A DNA stretch of 32,342 bases from Candidatus Korarchaeum sp. Lineage in GTDB: Archaea > Korarchaeota > Korarchaeia > Korarchaeales > Korarchaeaceae. The first letter of the stretch is position 1. Each line of letters begins with the position of its first letter. Of this stretch, positions 1 to 7,408 are shown one piece after another. The translations under genes were made by a program, and so were the position numbers. The stretch is taken from NCBI GenBank assembly GCA_020833055.1, contig JAJHQZ010000011.1, positions 1 through 32,342 of the forward strand. The letters run 5' to 3'. The notes below the pieces were generated by a model. The model was not told where the DNA came from and ran no database searches. It worked only from the letters and a program-made list of their open reading frames with translations.

Positions 1-1116
1 GAGAACGGGGGAGATGGTGAGATAAGGAAAGCTGAGTTCATAGAGAGGCTAGCGAGGGGCATGGGGCTTCATGTGGAGAGAGTCGATGCTGAGGATAGCA
101 GAGTCCCCTCCGGGATCAGGCCGAACATAATAGTGAGGTATGAGGGGAGGAGCGGGAGGAACATATGGATAGTCAGCCACATGGACGTAGTCCCACCTGG
201 GAAGGGCTGGAGCTCCGATCCCTTCAAGCCCATAATCAAGGAAGGGAAGATATATGGGAGGGGGACTGAGGACGATGGGCAGGCCATAATATCCTCTCTT
301 TACGCTGTGAAGGCTCTAGCGGATCTCAAGGTAAGGGCGGATTACGGCCTGAACCTGGCTATAGTATCCGATGAGGAGACTGGGAGTAGGTACGGGATAT
401 TGCACTTGATATCCGAGGGGATATTCTCCAAGGAAGATCTAATACTAGTCCCCGACGCCGGCAATAAGGACGGGACTATGATAGAGGTAGCTGAGAAAGG
501 CATACTCTGGATCAGGGTGACTGTGAGGGGAAAGCAGGCTCACGCGAGCACTCCGGAGAAGGGATTGAACGCCCATAGGATAGGGATGAAGCTCGCTCTA
601 GCAATAGATGATGCCCTCCACTCTAAGTTCAATGAAGTAGATGAGCTCTTCGATCCCCCTGTGAGCACATTCGAGCCCACGAAGAGGGAAGGGGGTGTGG
701 AGAACGTGAACACGGTTCCCGGGACCGATATAGTATACTTCGATTGCAGGATCCTCCCTAGATACGATATAGATGAAGTCCTGGAGACTGCTAAGAAAAT
801 AGCGAAGGCTTTCGAGGTTTACGGAGCCGATATAACTGTGGAGGAAGTTGAGAGGAGCGAGCCCTCATTCACGGACCCGGAATCGGAGATAGTCAGGAGG
901 ATAAAGAGAGCGGTGAAACTATTGAGGGGGAAGGAAGCCAAGCCGATGGGAATAGGAGGAGGTACGTGTGCTGCTTATCTTAGGAGAGCCGGTCTCCAAG
1001 CTGTTGTCTGGATGACGACTGAGGAGACAGCTCATCAACCCGATGAGTATTGCGTAATAGATAATATGGTCGAGGACGCTAAGGTGATGGCATCCCTGGT
1101 CCTCGATGAGCTATGA
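1..1116 (+). CDS. M20-family metallopeptidase/deacylase, 5' end cut by the window
   Basis: This is a zinc-dependent amidohydrolase of the M20 family (ArgE/DapE/carboxypeptidase group), which cleaves peptide or N-acyl amide bonds in the cytoplasm. The reading frame is open from base 1 and continues in frame into the ATG at 61, so the true start lies upstream and the apparent start is internal. Visible motifs, numbered from the internal Met: SHMDVVP (His40, Asp42, first metal ligand and partner), GRGTEDDG (Asp71/72, bridging metal ligand), SDEETGS (Glu105 general base and Glu106 ligand) and a C-terminal EETAHQPDE His ligand. The dimerisation lid lies between them. About 371 residues are present against roughly 400-410 usual for the family. 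All catalytic residues are kept, so it should be active. The exact substrate cannot be read from sequence. Confidence 0.9.
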   Translation, partial: ENGGDGEIRKAEFIERLARGMGLHVERVDAEDSRVPSGIRPNIIVRYEGRSGRNIWIVSHMDVVPPGKGWSSDPFKPIIKEGKIYGRGTEDDGQAIISSLYAVKALADLKVRADYGLNLAIVSDEETGSRYGILHLISEGIFSKEDLILVPDAGNKDGTMIEVAEKGILWIRVTVRGKQAHASTPEKGLNAHRIGMKLALAIDDALHSKFNEVDELFDPPVSTFEPTKREGGVENVNTVPGTDIVYFDCRILPRYDIDEVLETAKKIAKAFEVYGADITVEEVERSEPSFTDPESEIVRRIKRAVKLLRGKEAKPMGIGGGTCAAYLRRAGLQAVVWMTTEETAHQPDEYCVIDNMVEDAKVMASLVLDEL

Positions 1117-1146
1117 AGCTCCTCAATGAGACCTTTCAATGCTCAA

Positions 1147-1154
1147 CTTTTTAT
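1147..1154 (+). promoter_or_regulatory. TATA box for the small membrane protein at 1173
   Basis: The stretch TTTTTATT lies about 22 bases before the ATG at 1173. This is the spacing expected for leaderless archaeal transcription and it supports 1173 as the real start of the gene that follows. Confidence 0.45.
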
Positions 1155-1172
1155 TGAGGGATCCCTGAGTAA

Positions 1173-1444
1173 ATGTCAGAGCGTCCCAGGAGTAAGGGCT
1201 TCGTGGGTTTCCTGTTCGTAGCTTTCATGTCCTCGGGTTGGGAGTGGGAATCCTAATAGGCGAAGTCGCCCCCGCGTTATTCGTTGGTATGGGGCTCGGT
1301 TTCTTGAGCATGGCTATCCTAGATGCTATTATCAAGGAGCCCGCGGAGGAAGGATCTGAGTATGAGAGAGCTGTAGAATCTTATGTGGGGAGAGGTGGAT
1401 CCATAGGATTCGTCAGCAGCTCCCAAAAAGTTAACTATATATGA
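1173..1444 (+). CDS. small two-helix membrane protein with an apparent -1 frameshift
   Basis: I do not recognise the family. Two frames join into one plausible protein of about 90 residues. The first runs from ATG 1173 (MSERPRSKG, then hydrophobic FVGFLFVAFM). It hits a stop at 1254, but the continuation GVGILIGEVAPALFVGMGLGF lies in the next frame and reads on to 1444. The join falls near 1231-1241 (TCGGGTTGGG), and one extra base there would restore a single frame. The restored product has a short basic N-terminus, two closely spaced transmembrane segments and a charged tail. A TATA box sits at the right distance from 1173. Alternatively only the downstream part is used, from the TTG at 1238. 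The break may be a sequencing error, real decay or recoding. Confidence 0.5.
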
Positions 1445-1466
1445 CTCTCGTGTCATACTCGCAATG

Positions 1467-1474
1467 TTTATAAG
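1467..1474 (+). promoter_or_regulatory. TATA box upstream of the second small membrane gene
   Basis: TTTATAAG follows the preceding stop codon by about 22 bases. It would place a transcript start near 1495, ahead of the small membrane-protein gene at about 1527-1576. Confidence 0.4.
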
Positions 1475-1575
1475 TAGGAGATCCTTCATTCTCCCGTGCC
1501 CGGTATGTGGTGGTAAGTAGCACCGAATGGGCACGCTCAGGATGAGGGGAGCCCCGTTGCCCCTGAAAGCCATCG

Positions 1576-1805
1576 ATGAGGATAGCAACAGTGTTATCCG
1601 AGATGGAACGGGTAGTAAATGCTATACCCGACAACGGAATATAATCCTGGCCCTGCTCGGTATAGGTTTCATCCTAGGGGGATTATCCATCCTCACAGGC
1701 TTCGAGATAGAATGGAGGATCCTCGGTGGAGCCCTCATAATATTGCTCGGTATCTGGTTCATAATATTAGCTATGAGAGCTATTGTGAGCTCGAAGTCTA
1801 GTTGA
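1576..1805 (+). CDS. small two-helix membrane protein, probable frameshift near 1630
   Basis: The family is not recognised. The C-terminal part is clear: two transmembrane helices (NIILALLGIGFILGGLSIL and ILGGALIILLGIWFIILAM) joined by a short polar loop, ending at 1805. In the helix frame the only ATG is at 1527, which gives an unconvincing N-terminus. In the neighbouring frame, ATG 1576 starts MRIATVLSEMERVVNAIPDNGI, which reads like a normal amphipathic N-terminus and runs straight up to the helices before stopping. One missing base near 1625-1640 would join them into a protein of about 77 residues. It follows another small membrane gene with the same kind of break. If the frame is intact, the gene is 1527-1805 (92 residues). 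Confidence 0.45.
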
Positions 1806-1951
1806 TCTCATCGAACTTCGTGCTAAGCTTTTAGATTCGTCTGCGATAGCTTGAGCTCTGATCATCGAGATCCGCTGGGAGGTCATATTAGTGGCATGCA
1901 CTGGATGACCTGCTCAACGATCTAGCGAAAGATCCTAAAAATTATCGGGGA

Positions 1952-3223
1952 GTGGGGGACAAAACTTTATTATATTTTACCTCTTCAGTCCATATGCCCA
2001 TCGAGGATATAGTGAGTGGTAAGCTCCCGAAGGGCTCTCAAGTGGAGCTGGAGGGCACGATAACCGAGCTTTTACCGATATTCCTGATGGGAGGATCCTC
2101 ATATGAGAGGTTCTCGCTGGAGGATGGTACTGCTAGAATAACGGTAATCATGCCATCATCAGATATCTACCTCCTCCCGGGTGATAGGGTCAGAGTGGTT
2201 GGGAGAGTCAGGCCGTGCCCTTACGCTCCAGCTGTGAATTGCATCGAGACCGAGAGCGAGTACGTGGAGATAAAGGAGTGGAAGTGGATAGAGCCGAGTG
2301 AGAGGAGGAGTGAGAACAGGAAGGGCCCCTTCAATATTAGCGTGCTCCTCCACATGACTAGGCTGGATGAGGAAGTGATAAGGGGGATAGTTGAGACAGA
2401 TCTAGATCCCGTTAGGATAAGGGAGAGGTTTGAAAGCTGTATAAATTCAGGGGAGAGTTGCGATCACTTGCTAGATATGCTCTCCGCTATGACGATGTAC
2501 TCCATATTCCTGAGGGATTTGGATGCAGCGAGCTCAGTTAGGATGACCCTGAAATTATTGGAAACTCTGCCTATAGGTAAAATACTGAACTTACTGTCCG
2601 ATATGGTGGAGACTCTAGTGAGTAGGGAGGGCCTGGCCCCCTATCTATCCGGAGAGGGTAAGGGGATCGTCGAGAGGTATCCTGTAGCTGATGAATCGAG
2701 CTTGAAGGAAGTAATTGAGCTCAGAGGCCTAGCTGATCGCCTAATAAATGATTTAAGGGAGGGAAAGAAGGAATTCATCGTTCTTGAATTCTCGAGGGGC
2801 GAGGAACTGGAGAAGATAAGGAAGGTCGTTGAGATAGTCGCTGGGATAACTGGGTCCAGATTGCTCCTACTATATGCATCCTCAGTGGCTGAGGATACCC
2901 ATAATATCCTCTCCGAGATAAAGGAGACTTCTAAAAACTTGAGGGAGGATGAGAGAGCTATCCTATACTTAGAAGCCCCTGAGCTCCTATTTCCGAATGA
3001 GAAGATGCTCGGTCTGCTGAAATTACCCGCTGAGGCTCTTGAAGGAGTATCCGATCTCAAATCGGAGTTCTCTAAGGTATTCAGGGAGCTCTCCAGCAAG
3101 ATATTGATAGTGGCAGCGACTGTCTCTAGCTCTATGATAGATGGGAACTCCATAGGGAGGCCCGTGGTAATACCGCTTGAGACCGGCGTTGAGATCGCTA
3201 GCGATATGGAGTACAGCATCTAA
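1952..3223 (+). CDS. OB-fold protein with a degenerate AAA+-like C-terminal domain
   Basis: No close family is recognised. Residues about 29-110 look like a nucleic-acid-type OB fold (GSQVELEGTITELL, then SLEDGTARITVIMP, then GDRVRVVGRVRP). A helical stretch follows. Residues about 250-415 resemble the core of a Cdc48/PAN-type AAA+ domain: FIVLEFSRGEEL at the P-loop position, RAILYLEAPELLF at the Walker B position, and ILIVAATVSSSMID followed by GRPVVIPLE, matching the sensor-1 and IAATN..id..R.PLP region. There is no GxxGxGK and the Walker B DE is replaced by EA, so ATP binding is unlikely. The GTG start at 1952 is uncertain. ATG 1994 lies about 22 bases after the AT-rich stretch TTATTATATTTTA (leaderless option), and the frame is also open upstream to 1892. 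The AAA+ resemblance is my reading, not a search result. Confidence 0.75.
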   Translation: MGDKTLLYFTSSVHMPIEDIVSGKLPKGSQVELEGTITELLPIFLMGGSSYERFSLEDGTARITVIMPSSDIYLLPGDRVRVVGRVRPCPYAPAVNCIETESEYVEIKEWKWIEPSERRSENRKGPFNISVLLHMTRLDEEVIRGIVETDLDPVRIRERFESCINSGESCDHLLDMLSAMTMYSIFLRDLDAASSVRMTLKLLETLPIGKILNLLSDMVETLVSREGLAPYLSGEGKGIVERYPVADESSLKEVIELRGLADRLINDLREGKKEFIVLEFSRGEELEKIRKVVEIVAGITGSRLLLLYASSVAEDTHNILSEIKETSKNLREDERAILYLEAPELLFPNEKMLGLLKLPAEALEGVSDLKSEFSKVFRELSSKILIVAATVSSSMIDGNSIGRPVVIPLETGVEIASDMEYSI

Positions 3224-3324
3224 AAATTTTGTATAACTTTTTCAATCTTTAATCATTAATGGGCTCATATCTTTAATATTATCCCCATGGGGCTCATCCT
3301 ACGCTGGGCGCTTCTTTAAGAGCA

Positions 3325-3357
3325 AGTTACCCCCCTAACTAACTTAGGGGGGTAACT
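3325..3357. promoter_or_regulatory. perfect palindrome over the predicted transcript start of the ATPase gene
   Basis: AGTTACCCCCCTAA (3325-3338) and TTAGGGGGGTAACT (3344-3357) are exact reverse complements separated by 5 bases. The right arm ends 2 bases before the ATG at 3360. A TATA-like TTCTTTAAG lies at 3312-3320, which would put the transcript start close to the centre of symmetry. The site could be a dimeric repressor operator. As RNA, a 14-bp hairpin would hide the G-rich stretch that could serve as ribosome binding site. Confidence 0.6.
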
Positions 3358-3359
3358 AG

Positions 3360-4403
3360 ATGTACTTCGACCCCGAGCCTAAGACCAAGAGGGAAGACCT
3401 CTTCGATATGGAGGCGGAGCTAAGGGAACTCTCAGATGGCCTCAAGTGGGGGAAGCTTGTTATAGTGACTGGTCTAAGGAGATATGGGAAGACATCGCTC
3501 ATATTGACATACCTGAATGAGGAGAAGCTCGACAATATCTTCCTCGACTGCAGGCTCCTCCCTCCGGGGATGATAAGCATGGGCTCCTTCCTCGAACTAT
3601 TGGAAGCTGAGCTCACTAGGAAGTCATGGGCTAGAAGGATATTGAGCAGAGTTGAGGGCATAAGCATATCCGAGATAGGGATAAGATTCAAGGAGAGGGA
3701 TCTCAACTCCCTAGTAAGTGTCTTACATGCATTGGAGGGGAAGATCTTAGTCATAGATGAAGCCCAGGAGCTGAGGAGATCGAGGCATAGGTTCGATTCT
3801 ATAATAGCTTACGCTTACGATCACCTCGACCTCAAGATAATCTTATCGGGCTCTCAAGTCGGCTTATTATATAGGTTCCTCAGGGTGGACGATCCCGAAG
3901 CCCCTCTTTACGGCAGACCCTTCAAGGAGGTGAGGATGAGGAAGCTGAGCGATGAAGAAGCCATTGATTTTCTGAGGAAGGGATTTGAGCAGGCTGGAAT
4001 GAAAGTAAGTGATGATATAATAGAGGAAGCGAGGAGGAGGTTCGATGGGATAATAGGATGGCTCACTTACTTCGGCTTCTCGATGATCAGCAACAGGGAG
4101 CCTGTAGAGATTATAGAGAGGAGGGCCTCTAAGCTCGCCATAAGCGAGCTCGAGCATGCCCTGAGGATATACGGGTTGGCTGAGGCGAGGTATAGGGAAG
4201 CGCTGAAAGTGATAGCTACTTTAGAGCGTGCGAGGTGGACCCAGATAAAGAGGGGGATCGAGGCAAGGATAGGTAAGATACCCAGCAATACGCTATCCTC
4301 CATCTTGAGCAACTTAGTGGATTCCGGATTCCTGGAGAAGACGGAGGAGGGATACAAGATAGCTGATCCAGTTTTGAGGAGCGGAATTTTGAGATATTGG
4401 TGA
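3360..4403 (+). CDS. archaeal-type P-loop ATPase (Arch_ATPase family)
   Basis: This is a STAND-like P-loop ATPase of the family expanded in archaea, whose members are mostly of unknown function. Walker A is GLRRYGKTSL (about residues 39-48) and Walker B is KILVIDEAQEL (about 128-138). The sensor stretch KIILSGSQVGLL and the PLYGRPFKEV motif are characteristic of the family. The last 90 or so residues form a winged-helix-like domain (YREALKVIATLERARWTQIKRG, then LSNLVDSGFLEKTEEGYKIADPVLRSGIL). The 347-residue length is normal for the family. The gene stands alone, with a palindrome directly before the start codon. Its 3' end is overlapped by a minus-strand frame that I consider a decayed gene's readthrough. 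Roles proposed for relatives (signalling, toxin-like ATPases, mobile-element maintenance) are unproven. Confidence 0.9.
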   Translation: MYFDPEPKTKREDLFDMEAELRELSDGLKWGKLVIVTGLRRYGKTSLILTYLNEEKLDNIFLDCRLLPPGMISMGSFLELLEAELTRKSWARRILSRVEGISISEIGIRFKERDLNSLVSVLHALEGKILVIDEAQELRRSRHRFDSIIAYAYDHLDLKIILSGSQVGLLYRFLRVDDPEAPLYGRPFKEVRMRKLSDEEAIDFLRKGFEQAGMKVSDDIIEEARRRFDGIIGWLTYFGFSMISNREPVEIIERRASKLAISELEHALRIYGLAEARYREALKVIATLERARWTQIKRGIEARIGKIPSNTLSSILSNLVDSGFLEKTEEGYKIADPVLRSGILRYW

Positions 4404-4884
4404 ATTCAGCCCTCCAATAACTGTTGCTTCCAATACTGCCCGGGCTACTGAAATAAAAAAATAAGTTGTGCTGCCCCTCCTTATCTTCATGAAGATTAGT
4501 AAGAGCACCGCTATCGCTAAAGCCAATGCGATAGCTCCTAAGGCGAGCAAGATAGTCGATACTCCTGTGGGTTCGATGACAGTGACCGTCTGCGTCGTGA
4601 CCGTTTGGGTCTCAGTCTTGAGACTCGTTGTCCTCTGTTCCTCCGTCGTCCGTATTGCTGGGCTGGTTTCAGTAGCAGTCCGAGTAGTCTGAGTCGAAGT
4701 AGTGTGCGTTGGAGTCTGAGAGCCGGAAGCACTGTTATTAGCGGGCGATTAAGAGGATCGCTCTCCGAGAGCTTGTAATTTTTCTTCCGTATCTCGAATG
4801 ATAGGTGGTAGGTCCCCGGCCTCATGTTCTTAGGTATATCCACGTAGAACTTCGTCTCCCTGTTCGGGTGTAAATTGAGATTAA
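4314..4884 (-). pseudogene. C-terminal remnant of a secreted, membrane-anchored protein
   Basis: These bases continue the secreted protein at 4885-5439 in two other frames. After the upstream stop, the next frame reads KIQVINLNLHPNRETKFYVD, then IPKNMRPGTYHLSFEIRKKN (to about 4745), a typical beta-sandwich ending. Near 4740 the sense moves again to a Thr/Ser-rich stalk (TPTHTTSTQTTRTATETSP, with TVTTQTVTVIEP near its end) and a transmembrane anchor (ILLALGAIALALAIAVLLLI) followed by KIRR. Both joins need one extra base. The reconstructed product is signal peptide, ectodomain, likely glycosylated stalk and membrane anchor, which is a common archaeal surface layout. The last frame then runs through a T-rich stretch (4455-4461 on this strand) to a stop at 4314 inside the ATPase gene, which is probably not native. 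Confidence 0.6.
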
Positions 4885-5439
4885 TTACCTGGATCTTCGT
4901 GGCGGTTCTGCATCGGTGCTCAGAAGTGCTATCACATCGTACATAGAATTGACGACATCCTCAGATGCTTTAATGCCGACGAGCAATTTCCCTCCAGCTT
5001 CAACAGTGTTATTGAAGGTCCTAACGAATATGCTGAATTCAGGGAAGACCAATACGCTCAGCTTGGGGAGCTCGATCACGGGAGTGTAAGCGCTCCCCAC
5101 CATCTGATAGATGACGACATAGAATTGGAGTGCCTTATCCTCATAATAGGAGGGAACTGATATCCTCATCTTAGCGATCTTCCCCTCGCCCGGGTTCAGG
5201 TATACGGGGGTCTCAAAATCGTTCCCGGGATCACCATCGAGTGTGATCACTTTGGCGATCAGATTGACGGGATATGAGCAATAATTAATCAAATTAACAT
5301 CTAAGAGACCGGATTCGCCGGGCCTTACCCTCTCGGTGTATGAAACGTAGGATGCCGCGATGCATGAGCTCTGCCCGAGGGAGGGGGTCAGCAGGATGAC
5401 CGATAGCATCAGGATAGCGATCCACCTGAAGGAATTCAT
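4885..5439 (-). CDS. secreted beta-sandwich protein, N-terminal fragment of a broken gene
   Basis: The ATG at 5439 opens a signal peptide (MNSFRWIAILMLSVILLTPSLG), followed by a CARDB/NEW3-like extracellular beta-sandwich: polar strands, a GESGLLDVNLINYCSYPVNL segment and the NPGEGKIAKMRISVP motif typical of such domains. A second domain starts near FPEFSIFVRTFNNTVEAGGK. The frame ends abruptly at RRSR just as a beta-strand pattern continues in the next frame, so this is very likely the front part of a longer surface protein whose stalk and membrane anchor lie in 4314-4884. The minus-strand stretch TTTATTTTATA at 5456-5466 is a good TATA box for a leaderless start. Function is unknown; binding or adhesion at the cell surface is a guess. 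Confidence 0.65.
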   Translation of the reverse strand: MNSFRWIAILMLSVILLTPSLGQSSCIAASYVSYTERVRPGESGLLDVNLINYCSYPVNLIAKVITLDGDPGNDFETPVYLNPGEGKIAKMRISVPSYYEDKALQFYVVIYQMVGSAYTPVIELPKLSVLVFPEFSIFVRTFNNTVEAGGKLLVGIKASEDVVNSMYDVIALLSTDAEPPRRSR

Positions 5440-5455
5440 GATATTTTTCTAGCAG

Positions 5456-5466
5456 TATAAAATAAA
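5456..5466 (-). promoter_or_regulatory. TATA box for the secreted protein gene
   Basis: On the minus strand this reads TTTATTTTATA, ending 17 bases before the ATG at 5439. This is consistent with a leaderless or very short-leader transcript. Confidence 0.45.
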
Positions 5467-5552
5467 GCTTTTTCCCAACGATCGGTCAGCTAATAAAAAT
5501 TGAACATTTTTTAGATCCTCCTCGAATCAAGTGATGCTTCGCAGCTGTAGCC

Positions 5553-5813
5553 CTAGGATCCCGCGATATCCCATATGGCACTTATTATATCGTCCTCGGT
5601 TATCCCGACTAGCTCGGCTTTCCTCAGGACTTCTCTAACTACCTCCTCATGCTCCCCCAGGGCCCTACCTCTCAGCTTCCTCTCCAGTTCCTCGATAGCA
5701 TCGCTCGGGAAAACCATGAAATCTCCCGAGATCTCCACCTCCTTTATCAAATTCCCATCTAGCTCCAGCCTTATCTCAAGAGTTTTTCCAGCCTTGGATC
5801 TGATCACTTTCAT
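5553..5813 (-). CDS. lplB: lipoate-protein ligase accessory subunit
   Basis: This 86-residue protein matches the small lipoate-protein ligase C-terminal domain family (LplB). In archaea such as Thermoplasma it is encoded apart from LplA and is needed with it to activate lipoate to lipoyl-AMP and transfer it to protein. The fold signature is visible: KAGKTLEIRLELDGNLIKEVEISGDF beta-strands, FPSDAIEELERKLRG, and the C-terminal VGITEDDIISAIWDI helix. It starts at ATG 5813, preceded by a strong AGGAGGTGAT ribosome site that overlaps the last codons of lplA, so the two are translationally linked. The target is probably the glycine-cleavage H protein or a 2-oxoacid dehydrogenase E2; neither is in the window. 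Confidence 0.88.
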   Translation of the reverse strand: MKVIRSKAGKTLEIRLELDGNLIKEVEISGDFMVFPSDAIEELERKLRGRALGEHEEVVREVLRKAELVGITEDDIISAIWDIAGS

Positions 5814-5817
5814 AAGA

Positions 5818-6549
5818 TCACCTCCTGAAGTTCCAGGAATCGCTCGAGTACTTCTCGACTAGGATATCGACGAGCTTCCACTCCTCCTCACTCAAATCAC
5901 CCTCTTGAAATTCCCCTAAGAATGAGAAACCCTCTATAGCTGCATCTAGGACTTCATTGAAGCTCAAGTCCCTATTCACCTCCCTGGAGATCGTAGTAAC
6001 TCTCTCGAGGATGCTCTTCAGGCCTTTATCCTCTAACTTCTCCCTGGGGACCCATAAGAGGGAAGCTAGCCTCTCCAGATCTGTCGCATACATTATAGTC
6101 CCGTGCTGCAACAAGTTTCCTCCCTCCCTAGCTTGAGCGCTCCCAGATACCTTCTTATTAGATATCACAACATCGTTTATCCCCGAGAACTCAGCATCAG
6201 CTCCCAGTATCCTCACAGTCCTCACTACCCCCTCGCATATGTACTTCATGCTCTCCAGAACCCCCCTGGGGAAGAGATCCTCCCCTCCAGCTACTGAGTA
6301 AGTCAGCTCGCCATTCTCATCGTGATATACTGAGCCCCCGCCAGTTATCCTCCTAACCACCCTCACATTAGCCTTCCTCACTTCCTCCAAGTTAACTGAT
6401 GAACTGACCCTCTGGAAGTAGCCTATAGTTATAGCGCTCGGGGAGAACCTGTAGAACCTGACAGTCGGTATTCCGAACCTCATTAGAGCTTCATCTATCG
6501 CCATATTCAACGCGGCATCCCCGCTCTCGAGCAGGAGCCTCCACCTCAT
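5818..6549 (-). CDS. lplA: lipoate-protein ligase catalytic subunit
   Basis: This is the adenylating and transferase part of bipartite lipoate-protein ligase (biotin/lipoate A/B ligase fold). Diagnostic motifs are RRITGGGSVYHDENGELTYS (lipoate/ATP loop) and NDVVISNKKVSGSAQ with the catalytic lysine, followed by LQHGTIMYATDLE. The frame is open to ATG 6576, but the ATG at 6549 gives the family N-terminus MRWRLLLESGDAALNMAIDE, sits behind a GAGGTGAGGGGG ribosome site and avoids overlap with the upstream gene, so I choose it. At 243 residues it is the usual size for the archaeal LplA that lacks the C-terminal domain, which lplB supplies 5 bases downstream. It forms an operon with the unknown gene upstream. 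Confidence 0.92.
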   Translation of the reverse strand: MRWRLLLESGDAALNMAIDEALMRFGIPTVRFYRFSPSAITIGYFQRVSSSVNLEEVRKANVRVVRRITGGGSVYHDENGELTYSVAGGEDLFPRGVLESMKYICEGVVRTVRILGADAEFSGINDVVISNKKVSGSAQAREGGNLLQHGTIMYATDLERLASLLWVPREKLEDKGLKSILERVTTISREVNRDLSFNEVLDAAIEGFSFLGEFQEGDLSEEEWKLVDILVEKYSSDSWNFRR

Positions 6550-6554
6550 CCCCC

Positions 6555-7283
6555 TCACCTCCTCATCAAGTGCCAACCCATGTACTTTATCCTCCTCAAC
6601 TCACCCTCTATTAACCTCATGAAGAACTCGTGCTGGCTCATCCCGCTCATCGACTCCAGATCGCCCTCAGTTATGAGTTCCTCTATAGTGGGGGATGAGG
6701 CCAGTAGCCCTAGCATCAAGATTATAGCCTCACTTGGTTCCAGGACGAAGAGCCTCCCCCATATCCTACCCCAGAGTCCGGATATCCCGCCCTTAAGTCC
6801 TGCCAGCTCGAGCCATCTCTCTGAGAGGAGGTAGCCGCTATCCGGGAACTCCCCCATCCCCGAGTAGTAAATCCCCTCCTTTAGCACGTTCTCAGCTACT
6901 ATTAGGTAGCCATCCTTAACTCTCTCGATCGGAGTCACCCCCCTCCTCCCTATTATCCCCTTTATCTCCTCATCTATCCCCCTCACTTCATCATAGCTCA
7001 GCGGACTGTAGGAGGAGTAAGCATCGCTCAGCGTCGTGGCCGTAGCCATGACCCTGCCTATAGAGACTAATCTAGCCAATCCTCCCCTAGTTGGAGCTAA
7101 TATAGCTAATATAGATCCTCTAGGAACTTCGAAGACCCCTGCTCTCTTCAGTCTCCTGTCGCATGCCACTAGTTCATCTTGATTCAATCCTAGTAGAGTT
7201 ATAGATCCTAATATCAGGGGATCCAGCCTCTCCTCATCCCCCTCTCTCTGAGCCTCGGGAAGGAGCGAGCTCAATATAACCAT
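6555..7283 (-). CDS. unknown protein, first gene of the lplA-lplB operon
   Basis: I do not recognise this 242-residue protein. The N-terminal half is mixed alpha/beta with small hydrophobic strands (GSILAILAPTRGGLARLVSIG). The middle is GRRGVTPIERVKDGYLIVAENVLKEG and the C-terminal half is helical, with LWGRIWGRLFVLEPSEAIILMLGLLASSPTIEELI and a basic end. There is no signal peptide, metal-binding Cys cluster or P-loop. Start ATG 7283 is the first in frame, and a GAGGAGG stretch lies about 16 bases upstream. Its stop is 5 bases from the preferred lplA start, so it should be co-transcribed. A role in lipoate or lipoyl-protein metabolism is an inference from position only. Confidence 0.7.
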   Translation of the reverse strand: MVILSSLLPEAQREGDEERLDPLILGSITLLGLNQDELVACDRRLKRAGVFEVPRGSILAILAPTRGGLARLVSIGRVMATATTLSDAYSSYSPLSYDEVRGIDEEIKGIIGRRGVTPIERVKDGYLIVAENVLKEGIYYSGMGEFPDSGYLLSERWLELAGLKGGISGLWGRIWGRLFVLEPSEAIILMLGLLASSPTIEELITEGDLESMSGMSQHEFFMRLIEGELRRIKYMGWHLMRR

Positions 7284-7368
7284 CTGGTCGATGATCCGAC
7301 CTCCTCTTATTGTCCCAAGTTAGTAATAAACACTTTCCTCACACACAGACGGCGGGCGTATGCGAAAG

Positions 7369-7376
7369 TTTATATT
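7369..7376 (+). promoter_or_regulatory. TATA box of the ferritin-like gene
   Basis: TTTATATT at 7369-7376 predicts a transcript start near 7398, about 10 bases before ATG 7409. This argues against a translation start at any of the upstream in-frame codons back to 7310. Confidence 0.5.
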
Positions 7377-7408
7377 CCTATAGTTTTATGTTTCCATGGT
7401 GTACCTAT

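Noticed and set aside
1827-1951. Possible upstream extension of the OB-fold protein (TTG 1851, with a join near 1893-1900)
   Set aside because: The frame is open back to 1892 and reads LDDLLNDLAKDPKNY, but it needs another missing base and has no clear promoter, so I kept the simpler start.
2641-3219. 192-codon minus-strand frame opposite the OB/AAA-like gene
   Set aside because: Its Ser/Leu-rich composition is that of an antisense shadow, and there is no ribosome site or family signature.
7310-7408. N-terminal extension of the ferritin-like protein
   Set aside because: It precedes the predicted transcript start, has no helical pattern, and the four-helix fold begins after 7409.
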